DNA of 64,000 nt, taken from positions 248,001 to 312,000 of the forward strand of contig NZ_JBHTIH010000007.1 in the NCBI RefSeq assembly GCF_042677045.1, written 5' to 3'. The DNA is from Lysobacter_K koreensis (GTDB taxonomy: Bacteria > Pseudomonadota > Gammaproteobacteria > Xanthomonadales > Xanthomonadaceae). The translations under genes and the position numbers were made by a program. The notes beneath the pieces are model-generated. The model was not told the origin of the DNA and did not search any database. It saw only the letters and a program-made list of their open reading frames with translations. Positions 47,215 through 55,725 of this stretch are shown here, one piece after another; position 1 is the first letter of the stretch; the number at the start of each line of letters is the position of its first letter.

Positions 47215-47246
47215 GTAGCTGGGTTGGTGGAGCCAACCCAGCCTAC
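47215..47246. repeat. GCTGGGTTGG...CCAACCCAGC hairpin, copy 3
   Basis: GTAGCTGGGTTGGTGGAGCC continues AACCCAGCCTAC, an 11-bp palindrome 40 nt after the oppB stop. It could end the opp transcript. Confidence 0.75.
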
Positions 47247-47276
47247 GAACCAAGTACTACCTACAAGGATGCAGGC

Positions 47277-48104
47277 ATGACACCGGTGTACGAAGCGGCC
47301 AACTCAACCGATGCTTATCTAGTCAAGAACCTGCTCGAACAGGCGGGCGTTCCTAGCTACATTCGCGGTGAGTATCTGCAGGGTGGCTTGGGGGATCTCC
47401 CGGCCGGGGGCCTCATCCATGTCTGTGTTGCTGACTCGCAGGCCGAGCACGCCCGTGAAATCGTCCTGGACTGGGAACAAAGCAGTTCCCGTGACGGGGA
47501 TGATTTCGCCAACGAAGCATCGGAGACCCCGGTGGCACCACCCGCGAGCCCTTCCCGCCGCAGCGCCATCGTCGCCCTACTCATCGGAGCGGTGGCAGGC
47601 GCATTTTTGACATGGGCCACATTGCGCGGCCCGCCGACGGAAAACGGGGTCGACTACAACGGCGATGGCATCGTGGACGAACGGGCAATCTTTTCCGGGG
47701 ATGTACTGAAGCGCGTCGAGTTCGACCGCAATCGGGACGGAAAAGCGGACGCCGTCAGTCATTTCGATCGAAATGGCGCCGTTTCTCAAGGCCAGAACGA
47801 CGACGATTTCGATGGCCGGATGGAATCAGCTTTCGAGTATTTGCATGGCCAGTGGCTCACCCAGACCAGCGACATCGACGGAGACGGCAGTCCCGACTAC
47901 CAGTCGGAAGCCATTTCGGGCGTTATCTACAGCGAAGAATGGCTTGATCCGGCCGGGCATGTGCTCAAGCGGGCAAGGTACGACGATGGTCGCATCGTCA
48001 CCAGCGATCTCGACTCCAACAGGGATGGCCGGCTGGACACGCGGCGTTTCCATGATTCGATCGGCGAGATCGAAAAGACCGAACCACTCAAACTCGCCAA
48101 GTGA
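47277..48104 (+). CDS. Membrane protein with DUF2007 domain and EF-hand-like repeats
   Basis: 275 residues. The N-terminal 70 residues match DUF2007 (a putative signal-transducing fold): YEAANSTDAYLVKNLLEQAGVPSYIRGEYLQGGLGDLPAGGLIHVCVAD. A single membrane helix follows (AIVALLIGAVAGAFLTWATL), then a periplasmic part with calcium-loop-like repeats: DYNGDGIVDE, DRNRDGKADA, DIDGDGSPDY and DSNRDGRLDT. These DxNxDGxxD loops suggest calcium binding outside the membrane. GC is somewhat lower than its neighbours. The opp and VIT genes upstream are not clearly related to it. Confidence 0.75.
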   Translation: MTPVYEAANSTDAYLVKNLLEQAGVPSYIRGEYLQGGLGDLPAGGLIHVCVADSQAEHAREIVLDWEQSSSRDGDDFANEASETPVAPPASPSRRSAIVALLIGAVAGAFLTWATLRGPPTENGVDYNGDGIVDERAIFSGDVLKRVEFDRNRDGKADAVSHFDRNGAVSQGQNDDDFDGRMESAFEYLHGQWLTQTSDIDGDGSPDYQSEAISGVIYSEEWLDPAGHVLKRARYDDGRIVTSDLDSNRDGRLDTRRFHDSIGEIEKTEPLKLAK

Positions 48105-48192
48105 TGCCGCCGCCCGCGTAGCGCTGGGGCCGGCGTAACCGGGTAGCCGCAGCCTCCCGGGCTTCTACCGGCTGCTTTCGCCCTGTCGGCGA

Positions 48193-48801
48193 CTAGAACA
48201 ACCCCAGCCAGCCGCCGATCTTGTGGCGCGCCTCGTCGACGCCCTGCTTCGACTCGCCGGAGAACACCTGCACGCTGACCGCGTCGCCGTACTCGGCCTG
48301 CATTTCCTTGCGCACCGCGAGCATCGCGTTGCCCTGCGCGCCGCGGCCGAGCTTGTCGGCCTTGGTCAGGATCGCGTGCGCGGGCAGGCCGCGGCTGACC
48401 GCGTAGCCGAGCATCTGCTTGTCGTAGTCCTTGAGCGGGTGGCGGATGTCCATCACCACGATCAGGCCCTTGAGCGCCTGGCGGGTGCGGAAGTACTCGT
48501 CGAGAAACGCCTGCCAGTGTGCCTGCAGGTCCTTGGGCACCTTGGCGAAACCGTAGCCGGGGAGGTCGACCAGGTACTTGTCGGTGGTCGGCGGGATGTC
48601 GAAGAACACCAGCTGCTGGGTGCGGCCGGGGGTCTTGGAGACCCGCGCCAGCGCGTTCTGCTGGCAGATCGCGTTGAGCGCGGTCGACTTCCCGGCGTTG
48701 GAGCGGCCGGCGAAGGCGACTTCGAAGCCGCCGTCGGGCGGAAGTTGGTTGGTGTTGTGCGCCGCCAGGAGGTACTTGGCGCGGGCGAGGTAATTGGCCA
48801 T
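48193..48801 (-). CDS. engB: Ribosome biogenesis GTP-binding protein EngB/YsxC
   Basis: 202 residues, essential GTPase for 50S assembly. G1 GRSNAGKST, G2 region TPGRTQQLVFF, G3 VDLPGYG, G4 TKADK, then a terminal SGESKQGVDEARHKIGGWLGLF. The ATG at 48801 is chosen; the slightly longer frame adds only eight residues. Divergent from cytochrome c4. Confidence 0.95.
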   Translation of the reverse strand: MANYLARAKYLLAAHNTNQLPPDGGFEVAFAGRSNAGKSTALNAICQQNALARVSKTPGRTQQLVFFDIPPTTDKYLVDLPGYGFAKVPKDLQAHWQAFLDEYFRTRQALKGLIVVMDIRHPLKDYDKQMLGYAVSRGLPAHAILTKADKLGRGAQGNAMLAVRKEMQAEYGDAVSVQVFSGESKQGVDEARHKIGGWLGLF

Positions 48802-48915
48802 GCGGCTAGGATCGCACGGACGCACGGGCGCTGGCCTTCGTAGGTGGCGGGGCCGCCCGACACGCCTCTATCCGTCGAACCCGCAGATCCAGACGACGCG
48901 GCCAATTGAAAAAGC

Positions 48916-48939
48916 GTGCCGAGCAGGCTCGGCACCTAC
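48916..48939. repeat. GTGCCGAGC...GCTCGGCAC palindrome in the engB-cytochrome c4 gap
   Basis: A 9-bp stem with an AG loop followed by CTAC; on the minus strand the hairpin is followed by CTTTTTC, so it looks like an intrinsic terminator pointing toward engB. The sequence type is also a common dispersed repeat. It lies 115 nt upstream of the engB ATG. Confidence 0.6.
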
Positions 48940-48954
48940 AAACACCGGCCCGCG

Positions 48955-48984
48955 TTGACCCTGCCCCACCGCCGCGACGATAAT
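48955..48984 (+). promoter_or_regulatory. Sigma-70-like promoter of the cytochrome c4 gene
   Basis: TTGACC at 48955-48960 and GATAAT at 48979-48984, spaced by 18 bp, five and five of six consensus matches. The predicted start near 48991 gives a leader of about 80 nt to the ATG at 49072. Confidence 0.65.
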
Positions 48985-49071
48985 TCCGCGGTTGCGGCGG
49001 CCGCCACGCGGCCCGCCCTCTCCTCGCGCCACATCCCACCGCGTCACATCTTGTTGTTCGGAGCCCAGCTA

Positions 49072-49947
49072 ATGAGCCAAGCCCGCGTCCTAGGCATCCT
49101 CGGCGTCGCCGTCCTCGCGGTGGCCGCCGTTGCCTACGCCCAGACCACGGTCACCCCGATCCCGGAAAACGCCCCGGTCGAGACCGCGCCGCTGGACGCC
49201 AAGCCCGAAGCCACGGTGTGGGGCGACGCCAAGGCCGGCGCGACCAAGGCCGGCACCTGCGCGGCCTGCCACGGCCTGGATGGCAACCCGTCCGACCCGC
49301 AATACCCGCGCATTGCCGGCCAGAGCGAGCGCTACGTCGCCCAGCAGCTGGCGCTGTTCAAGAGCGGCGAGCGCAACACCGGCATGGCCGCGGTGATGAA
49401 GCCGTTCGCCGACGCCCTCAGCGCGCAGGACATGCGCGACCTGGGCGCCTACTTCGCGACCCAGAAGGGCGGCGCCGGCGTCGCCGACGACAGCGCGATC
49501 GCCAGCGGCCCGAACGCCGGCAAGAAGTTCTTCGAGGTCGGCCAGCAGCTGTTCCTGGCCGGCGACGCGGGCCGCGGCATCCCGGCGTGCCTGGCCTGCC
49601 ACGGCCCCGACGGCGCCGGCAACCCCGGTCCGGCCTACCCGGCCATCGCCGGCCAGCAGGCCGCCTACGCGCAGCGCCGCCTCGAGGAGTACCGCGCCGG
49701 CACTACCACCGTGCGCGACCCGCAGCTGTTCAACATCATGGCGACGATCACCAAGCAGCTGACCGACGAGGAAATCCGCTCGCTGGCCAGCTACCTGCAG
49801 GGCCTGCACCCGCGCGCCGACGAGGCGCTGGCGGCCAATGCCCCGACTGCCGCGCCGGCACCGGCTCCGGCAGCCACGCCGGCTCCGGCCGCGCCGACGC
49901 CCACCCCGGTCGAGCCGGTCCCGGCCACGCCCGCCACCGGTTCCTGA
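49072..49947 (+). CDS. Diheme cytochrome c4
   Basis: Periplasmic electron carrier, 291 residues. Signal peptide 1-23 (AVLAVAAVAYAQ) precedes two c-type domains. The first heme motif is CAACH (63-67) and the second CLACH (173-177), each followed by the LDG or GPDGAG loop and later a Met ligand segment (GMAAVMKPFAD, NIMATITKQL). A Pro/Ala/Thr-rich tail of about 40 residues (after LHPRADEAL) is longer than in the usual c4 family and may be disordered. A good promoter precedes it and an intrinsic terminator follows. DsbA genes follow downstream, and cytochrome c maturation depends on thiol control, so the proximity may be functional. Confidence 0.93.
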   Translation: MSQARVLGILGVAVLAVAAVAYAQTTVTPIPENAPVETAPLDAKPEATVWGDAKAGATKAGTCAACHGLDGNPSDPQYPRIAGQSERYVAQQLALFKSGERNTGMAAVMKPFADALSAQDMRDLGAYFATQKGGAGVADDSAIASGPNAGKKFFEVGQQLFLAGDAGRGIPACLACHGPDGAGNPGPAYPAIAGQQAAYAQRRLEEYRAGTTTVRDPQLFNIMATITKQLTDEEIRSLASYLQGLHPRADEALAANAPTAAPAPAPAATPAPAAPTPTPVEPVPATPATGS

Positions 49948-50012
49948 TCCGCTGGGCGTGAACTTCGGCCGCGCAGCGCGGTCGCAGTTCGCACTCCTTG
50001 GTTGTTTTCCAG

Positions 50013-50044
50013 CGCCGACCGTGGCATCACGGTCGGCGTTTTTA
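50013..50044 (+). terminator. Intrinsic terminator after cytochrome c4
   Basis: CGCCGACCGTG (50013-50023) pairs with CACGGTCGGCG (50028-50038) around GCAT, followed by TTTTT (50039-50043) and later TTTTC. Stem is perfect, 11 bp. Confidence 0.92.
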
Positions 50045-50094
50045 CTTTTCCCGCCGCGCCGCCGCGGCAACCTCCGGACCGAGTGAATCCGCCG

Positions 50095-50784
50095 ATGACG
50101 CCACGCTTCTCCCTGCCCGCCCGCGCGCCGATGCTGCTGCTCAGCCTGCTGGCCGTTGTGCTGCTGCCGTTGGCGGCACTCGCCGCCGGCAAGCCGCGGT
50201 TGCCGGCCGGCCCGGCCCCGGTGGCGGGCAGCGACTACATCGAGATCGACGGCGGCCAGCCGTATGCGCCGGCCAAGGGCAAGATCGAGGTGGTCGAGGT
50301 GTTTGGCTACACTTGCCCCGCCTGCGCGCGGTTCGAGCCGCTGGTGGCCGCGTGGAAGGCCCGCCAGCCGGCCGACGTGAAGTTCGTGCCGCTGGCCGCA
50401 CCGTTCGGCGGCATGTGGACCCCTTACGCCAAGGCGTTCTACACCGCCGATTCGCTGGGACTGGTCGGCAAAAGCCATGCGGCGATGTTCCGCGCGTTGC
50501 ACGAGGAAGGCAGCCTGCCCAAGAGCCAGCCCAGCGTCGACGAGATCGCCGGGTTCTACGCCCGCTTCGGCGCCGACCCGGGGCGATTCGCCAACGCGTT
50601 CGCCAGTGCCGCGATCGCGGCGCGGTTGCAGCAGGCCGACCAGTTCATCCGCCGCAGCGGGGTCGAGCACACCCCGACCCTGGTGGTCGCCGGCAAGTAC
50701 CGCGTCACCGGCGCGTCGCCGGCCGACAACCTGCGCATCGCCGAACACCTGGTTGCGCGCGAGCGCGCCGCCAAGCGGCGCTGA
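50095..50784 (+). CDS. dsbA: Thiol:disulfide interchange protein DsbA (first copy)
   Basis: Periplasmic oxidoreductase of 229 residues that introduces disulfides into exported proteins. Signal peptide 1-30 (LLLSLLAVVLLPLAALAAG), then GSDYIEIDGGQPYAPAKGKIEVVEVFGYTCPACARFEP with the CPAC active site, and the cis-Pro segment GVEHTPTLVVAGKYRVTG. It is followed 171 nt later by a paralog that keeps the same framework, so the pair is a tandem duplication. Confidence 0.9.
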   Translation: MTPRFSLPARAPMLLLSLLAVVLLPLAALAAGKPRLPAGPAPVAGSDYIEIDGGQPYAPAKGKIEVVEVFGYTCPACARFEPLVAAWKARQPADVKFVPLAAPFGGMWTPYAKAFYTADSLGLVGKSHAAMFRALHEEGSLPKSQPSVDEIAGFYARFGADPGRFANAFASAAIAARLQQADQFIRRSGVEHTPTLVVAGKYRVTGASPADNLRIAEHLVARERAAKRR

Positions 50785-50955
50785 GCCCGCGCCGGCGCGG
50801 ATCGATCCCCCGCCCATGCCCGGATCCGGGTTGCGTACACGCCGTTGCCGCCGGCCCGAGGCTATCCTTGGTGCCGTGCCTGGCGGGCGCGTGAGCGACC
50901 CCGTCCGCCCCTGCAGCGTTGGCTGCATCCCTTTCTTCTGCTGGAGATCCGACCG

Positions 50956-51756
50956 ATGACTTCGCGCCTGAGCCTGCTCCTGATCGCCCTGCTTCCCCTG
51001 GCTGCCTGCACCGGGCAGGACACCGCGCCGGCTCCTGCGCCGACCGCGCCTGCGGCCAGCGCGCCGGCCCCGGCCGCGGCCCCGGCTGAAGCCACCCCGG
51101 CCACCACCCCGGCCGCCGCAGCCCCCAACACCAACCCGATCACCGCGCCGCAAGGCGCCGCCCCGGTCGCCGGCACCGACTACATCGAGATCGCCGGCGG
51201 CCAGCCCTACGAGCCCACCAACGGCAAGATCGAGGTGGTCGAGGTGTTCAGCTATACCTGCCCGCACTGCGCGTCGTTCGAACCGCTCGTGGCCGCGTGG
51301 AAGGCCAAGCAGCCGGCCGACGTGAAGTTCGTCGCGGTCGCCGGCCCGTTCGGCGCCAACCCGATGCCGTTCGCCAAGGCCTTCTACACCGCGCAGACCA
51401 TGGGCCTGCTCGACAAGAGCCACGAGGCGATGTTCCGCGCCGTACACCTGGAGCGCAGCCTGCCGATGACCGCCACGGACGCGCAGATCGCGGCGTTTTA
51501 CGGCCAGTTCGGCGCCAACCCGGCGCAGTTCGCCAGCACCATGGCCAGCTTCGCGATCGATGCCAAGGCCAAGCGCGGCGTGCAGTTCATGCAGCGCGCG
51601 GGCGTCGAGAGCAGCCCCAACATCGTCGTCAACGGCAAGTACCGCGTGGTCGGGCGCAGCCTGGAGGACATGCTGCGGATCGCCGACCACCTGGTCGCGC
51701 AGGAGCGCACGGCCGCCTCCCCGGCACCCGCGGCCGCCCCCGCCAGCGGCGGTTGA
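50956..51756 (+). CDS. DsbA-family lipoprotein (second copy)
   Basis: 266 residues. The N-terminus SRLSLLLIALLPLAACTG is a lipoprotein signal (LAAC), unlike the first copy, followed by a 45-residue Ala/Pro linker. The DsbA domain matches the first copy closely (GTDYIEIAGGQPYEPTNGKIEVVEVFSYTCPHCASFEPLVAAWKAKQPADVKF), with the catalytic motif CPHC instead of CPAC, and the cis-Pro segment GVESSPNIVVNGKYRVVG. It ends in another Ala/Pro tail. Lipid anchoring would hold it at a membrane face, and CPHC is the more oxidising classical DsbA motif. DsbB is not in the window. Confidence 0.9.
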   Translation: MTSRLSLLLIALLPLAACTGQDTAPAPAPTAPAASAPAPAAAPAEATPATTPAAAAPNTNPITAPQGAAPVAGTDYIEIAGGQPYEPTNGKIEVVEVFSYTCPHCASFEPLVAAWKAKQPADVKFVAVAGPFGANPMPFAKAFYTAQTMGLLDKSHEAMFRAVHLERSLPMTATDAQIAAFYGQFGANPAQFASTMASFAIDAKAKRGVQFMQRAGVESSPNIVVNGKYRVVGRSLEDMLRIADHLVAQERTAASPAPAAAPASGG

Positions 51757-51776
51757 TCGCCCCCGCGATCCCCGCC

Positions 51777-52538
51777 ATGGTGGCCCCCCGCCGGCTTCGG
51801 CTGCTCAGCGCCAACATCCAGGCCGGCTCCAGCACGCGCGGCTACCACGACTACGTCGCGCGCAGCTGGTCGCACGTGCTGCCGGCCGGCAACAAGCGCG
51901 GCAGCCTCGACGCGATCGCGCAGCTGGCGGGCAGCCACGACATCGTCGGCCTCAACGAGAGCGACCCGGGCAGCCTGCGCTCGGGCTTCACCAACCAGAC
52001 CCACTACCTCGCCCAGGCCGGCGGCTTCGACTATTGGAGCCACCAGCCCAACCGCAGCGTCGGCGGGGTCGCCTCCAGCGCCAACGGCCTGCTCAGCAAG
52101 CTCGAACCGCGCGAGGTCATCGACCACCCGCTGCCCGGCCGCATCGCCGGGCGCGGCGTGCTGATGGCGAACTTCGGCCACGGCGACGACGGCCTCACCA
52201 TCGCGATCGCCCACCTCTCGCTCGGCGCGGCGTCGCGCACCTCGCAGCTGTCGTTCATCGCCGAGCTGCTGCACGACCACCCGCACGCGGTGCTGATGGG
52301 CGACTTCAACTGCTCGATCGACCGGCCCGAGATGCAGGCGCTGTTCCGCCAGACCCGGCTGCAACCGCCGGCCTGCGAGGTGCCGACCTTCCCGAGCTGG
52401 CGCCCGCAGCGCGCGATCGACCACATCCTGATCGGCGACGGCCTGCGCTGCACCGGCACGCAGGCGCTGGCGGCGGCGTTCTCCGACCACCTGGCGCTGT
52501 CGCTGGAGCTGGACGTGCCGGAAGTGGCGTTGCGCTGA
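51777..52538 (+). CDS. Endonuclease/exonuclease/phosphatase family protein
   Basis: 253 residues of the EEP fold with motifs in order: LRLLSANIQAGSSTRG (Asn), HDIVGLNESD (Glu), IAIAHLSLGAASRTSQL (His), LMGDFNCSIDRPEM (Asp-x-Asn), and RAIDHILIGDGL and SDHLALSLEL at the end (Asp-His). The neat order supports a metal-dependent hydrolase of nucleic acid, phosphoinositide or other phosphodiester; no signal peptide, so cytoplasmic. ATG 51777 follows the DsbA lipoprotein by 20 nt, likely in one operon. Confidence 0.85.
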   Translation: MVAPRRLRLLSANIQAGSSTRGYHDYVARSWSHVLPAGNKRGSLDAIAQLAGSHDIVGLNESDPGSLRSGFTNQTHYLAQAGGFDYWSHQPNRSVGGVASSANGLLSKLEPREVIDHPLPGRIAGRGVLMANFGHGDDGLTIAIAHLSLGAASRTSQLSFIAELLHDHPHAVLMGDFNCSIDRPEMQALFRQTRLQPPACEVPTFPSWRPQRAIDHILIGDGLRCTGTQALAAAFSDHLALSLELDVPEVALR

Positions 52539-52616
52539 CGGGGCTGCGGCTGCCTGCCTGCTTGCAGGCGCGAGTGCCTGCGCCAAGTCGGGATCCACCT
52601 CTGGGCAACAAAGAAA

Positions 52617-52642
52617 ACGGCCGGTGGAAATCCACCGGCCGT
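52617..52642. terminator. Bidirectional intrinsic terminator between convergent genes
   Basis: ACGGCCGGTGGA pairs perfectly (12 bp) with TCCACCGGCCGT around AA. The plus strand runs into GTCGTTTTC and the minus strand into TTTTCTTT. It serves the EEP gene and the TonB-dependent receptor. Confidence 0.88.
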
Positions 52643-52670
52643 CGTCGTTTTCAACCTGGCGATCGTGCGA

Positions 52671-55574
52671 TCAGAAGCGCAGATCCGCGCGCACGTACCA
52701 GAAGCCGCCACCGGGCAGGTCGTAGGTGGAGCCGTCGAAGCTGTTGAGGTTGCACGACAGGCACACCGGCGGGTCCTTGCCGAACACGTTGTTGGCGCCC
52801 ACCAACAGCTGCAGCCCGCGCATGTAATCAAACTTGTAGCCGACCTGGACGTCGTGGAACGTGGTGCTGCCCAGGCGATTCTGGTTGGGTCCCGGGTTGT
52901 CCGGGCAGAAGTCCGTGCCACCGTCGCCGCTCAGGTCCACGCCGGAGCAATCCTCGGTCATGTCACTAACGTGGCGTGCCGTCCAGGCCGCCGTCCAGTT
53001 ATTGCGCTGCCAATCGAGCGTGGCGGTGGAGTTCCAGCGCGGAATCGAACGGGTGACCGGATCGCTGACCAGCACGCCGACCTGCAACGGCTGGCGCGAA
53101 CCGTCGGCGCCGACCGCCTCATAGTTGCCGACCCACGAATTCTGCCAGCTGACCTTGAAGTCGCCGATCGCAGTCTCGGGCAGCGCCCAGTACACGTCGA
53201 AATCCCAACCGTCGGTCTTGATGACGTTGAAGTTCGCCAGGAAGTTGGAGAACTCTTCGATCTGGTCGGTGCTGGCATTGCGCACGATGCCGTTGCAGTA
53301 CTGCGGGTCCAGCGTCTGCACGCACAGGTTCAACTGGGTCTGCGGATCCGGGGCCTGGATCGCGCCTTCTATGCGGTGCTTGTAGAACGTGCCCTCGAAG
53401 TCGACGCGCTTGGCGATCGCGGAGTCCTCGAGGAACGAGGGCGTCCACACCATGCCCATCGAGAAGCTCTGCGAGCGCTCGGGCTCCAGCGTCGGGGTAC
53501 CGCCGGTGTTCACGCCGATCTGTGCATCGAACTGTGGCTGACCCGGTGCGACGCCCAACGCAGCGCAGTTGGCCGCGTTGCGAGCGAAGTTGCCTCCCAG
53601 GCACGGGTCGGTGATGGCGGCATCAAATCGAGTGCCCAGACCGAACAGCTCGCCGATCGAGGGCGCCCGGAAGCCTTCGGCGTAGGTGCCGCGCAGCAGG
53701 AATTCGTCCACCACCTGCCAGCGCAGGCCGAACTTGGGCACGAACTCGCCACCGAAGGTGGAGTAGTCGGAGTAGCGGCCGGCGACGTTGAGGTCGAGCT
53801 TCTTGCCCCAGCTCGAATCGGCCATCAACGGCACGTTGAGCTCGACGTAGACCTCGTTGACGTCGTATTCGCCGCGGGTCGGCAACGACGGCACGCCGTT
53901 GTACTCGCCGCGCACGGTCTGCGGATCCGGGTCGTAGGAACCTTCGTACTTGCGGTACTCGTAGCCGGTCGCGAACGACAGCGGACCGGCCCACATGTCG
54001 AACAAATCGCCGGAGACGTTGGCCGTGGCCAGGGTCAGCTTGTTCTCGCTGCGGTCGCGGAACAGTGGGCTGATGTAAGCCAGCATCTCCGGGGTGATGG
54101 TGTTGAAGCCGAAGATGTCCAGCGGCGTGCAACCCGGGGTCGCGGCGCACACGGCCGGGTCGCCGAGCGCGGTAACGATGTTGCGGATGTTGTAGCTGCC
54201 GCGATTCTCCTGCTCGGCCTCGTTGGTGCTGTGGGCGAGGTTGGCGTCCCAGAACCAGCCGCGACTGCCGACGTCGAAAGTGCCTTCCAAACCGGTGCCG
54301 AAGTAGGCGGTGTCGACCTGCTGCGAGAACAGGCGCGGCCCACCCTCGATCGGACGACGGCGGATGGTGCGAATGTTGCTGGGGTCGAGCTGGATGCCGA
54401 ACGGGTTGAACGGCTGGTTTACGGGGATCACGGCGTTGGATGCGAACGCCGTGCCGCTGCCCGGGCCGATATCGATCGGCTCCGGCGCGGCCTGGTTCAG
54501 CGAGTCGCGGCGGTTGAACAGCGCGCGCGCGTACCAGTTGAGGTTGTCGCTCAGGTCGAAGCGGAACTGGCCGAACACGCCGGCGCGCTCGGACGGCGTC
54601 TGCGCGAGGTTGAACTGCGCGTAGTTGAACGCGTCGCGGGCGCCCGAAAAACAGCGGAAGCCGTCCGGACGATCGGCGCCGCCGGCGCAGTTCGGCAAGC
54701 CCGGAGTGTAGGTCGGGTTGGTCAGCGTGGGATCGGTGGTGAGGTCGTACTGCCCACCGTTGCGCGGGTCGACGAAGCGGAAGCGCCCACCGGGCACACG
54801 CGTACTGCCCAGTTCCAAACCGGTGCCGAACACCGGGTCGCGGGTACGCGCGCGATCCTTCGAGAACACTTCCTGCTGGTCGTAGTAGCTCGCGCCGAGG
54901 AACCAGCTGGCGCGCTCGCTGGAACCGCCCCAGGCCAAGTCGACGCCGGAGGTCTGGCCGTCGCCGTCCTCGTACTGGCCGTAGTTGGCGGTGATCTGCA
55001 CGCCATCGAAATTGCGACGGGTGATCACGTTGACCACGCCGGCGATCGCGTCGGAGCCGTACAGCGACGAGGCGCCGTCTTCCAGCACCTCGATGCGCTC
55101 GACGATCGCCAGCGGGATGGTGTTGAGGTCGGTCGCGCCGCCCACGCCCGAGGCCGAGGACTCGTTGACCCACCGCATGCCGTCGACCAGCACCAGCACG
55201 CGCTTGGTGCCGAGGTTGCGCAGGTCGACCGTGGTCGCGCCGGCGCCGGTGCCGCCGCCGTCGGACGGAAAGCCGTCGTTGCCCGACGCGTTGCGGGTGC
55301 GGTTGAAGCCCGAGCCCGAGCCGGTGATCTGCTGCACGACATCGCCGATCGAGGTCAGACCCGTGCGCTCGATGTCGGCGCGGGTCAGGGTGTGGACCGG
55401 TACCTGGCCTTCGATCTCGGCCTTCTTGATGCGGGTGCCGGTGACCTGCACCGAGTCCAGGGTGGTGGCTTCGGACGGGGAGGGCGCGTCCTGCGCGGCC
55501 GCGAATCCGGGAACGGCGATCAACAACGACAGCTGGATGGCTTTCGCCAGGCTTTGACGGCGCAGTGCTTTCAT
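52671..55574 (-). CDS. TonB-dependent receptor
   Basis: Outer-membrane active transporter of 967 residues. A signal peptide (KAIQLSLLIAVPGFAAAQD) and short linker are followed by the plug (TTLDSVQVTGTRIKKAEIEGQ onward, with LVDGMRWVNESSASGVGGATDLNTIP and RIEVLEDGASSLYGSDAIAGVVNVITRR). A large beta-barrel comes next, and the chain ends in an aromatic residue of the outer-membrane type (YVRADLRF). There is no N-terminal signalling domain. The VQVTGTRIK start and Gly/Asn-rich plug are typical of the large receptor sets of xanthomonads that scavenge peptides or plant and polymer breakdown products. The ligand is unknown. RBS GGAGAG precedes ATG 55574. Confidence 0.93.
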   Translation of the reverse strand: MKALRRQSLAKAIQLSLLIAVPGFAAAQDAPSPSEATTLDSVQVTGTRIKKAEIEGQVPVHTLTRADIERTGLTSIGDVVQQITGSGSGFNRTRNASGNDGFPSDGGGTGAGATTVDLRNLGTKRVLVLVDGMRWVNESSASGVGGATDLNTIPLAIVERIEVLEDGASSLYGSDAIAGVVNVITRRNFDGVQITANYGQYEDGDGQTSGVDLAWGGSSERASWFLGASYYDQQEVFSKDRARTRDPVFGTGLELGSTRVPGGRFRFVDPRNGGQYDLTTDPTLTNPTYTPGLPNCAGGADRPDGFRCFSGARDAFNYAQFNLAQTPSERAGVFGQFRFDLSDNLNWYARALFNRRDSLNQAAPEPIDIGPGSGTAFASNAVIPVNQPFNPFGIQLDPSNIRTIRRRPIEGGPRLFSQQVDTAYFGTGLEGTFDVGSRGWFWDANLAHSTNEAEQENRGSYNIRNIVTALGDPAVCAATPGCTPLDIFGFNTITPEMLAYISPLFRDRSENKLTLATANVSGDLFDMWAGPLSFATGYEYRKYEGSYDPDPQTVRGEYNGVPSLPTRGEYDVNEVYVELNVPLMADSSWGKKLDLNVAGRYSDYSTFGGEFVPKFGLRWQVVDEFLLRGTYAEGFRAPSIGELFGLGTRFDAAITDPCLGGNFARNAANCAALGVAPGQPQFDAQIGVNTGGTPTLEPERSQSFSMGMVWTPSFLEDSAIAKRVDFEGTFYKHRIEGAIQAPDPQTQLNLCVQTLDPQYCNGIVRNASTDQIEEFSNFLANFNVIKTDGWDFDVYWALPETAIGDFKVSWQNSWVGNYEAVGADGSRQPLQVGVLVSDPVTRSIPRWNSTATLDWQRNNWTAAWTARHVSDMTEDCSGVDLSGDGGTDFCPDNPGPNQNRLGSTTFHDVQVGYKFDYMRGLQLLVGANNVFGKDPPVCLSCNLNSFDGSTYDLPGGGFWYVRADLRF

Positions 55575-55725
55575 CGACTCTCTCTCCGTAGCAAGTGTTG
55601 GAAATGACTGAGTGCGCGCCGCTCCCCCCTGATTGGGGCGACGTAACGTGGTTGTAAACAATATGTGAACCCGCCACAAGCGGCAAAGTGCACGGACGCT
55701 GGATTCGCGCGCGGTCGTGGGCGGC

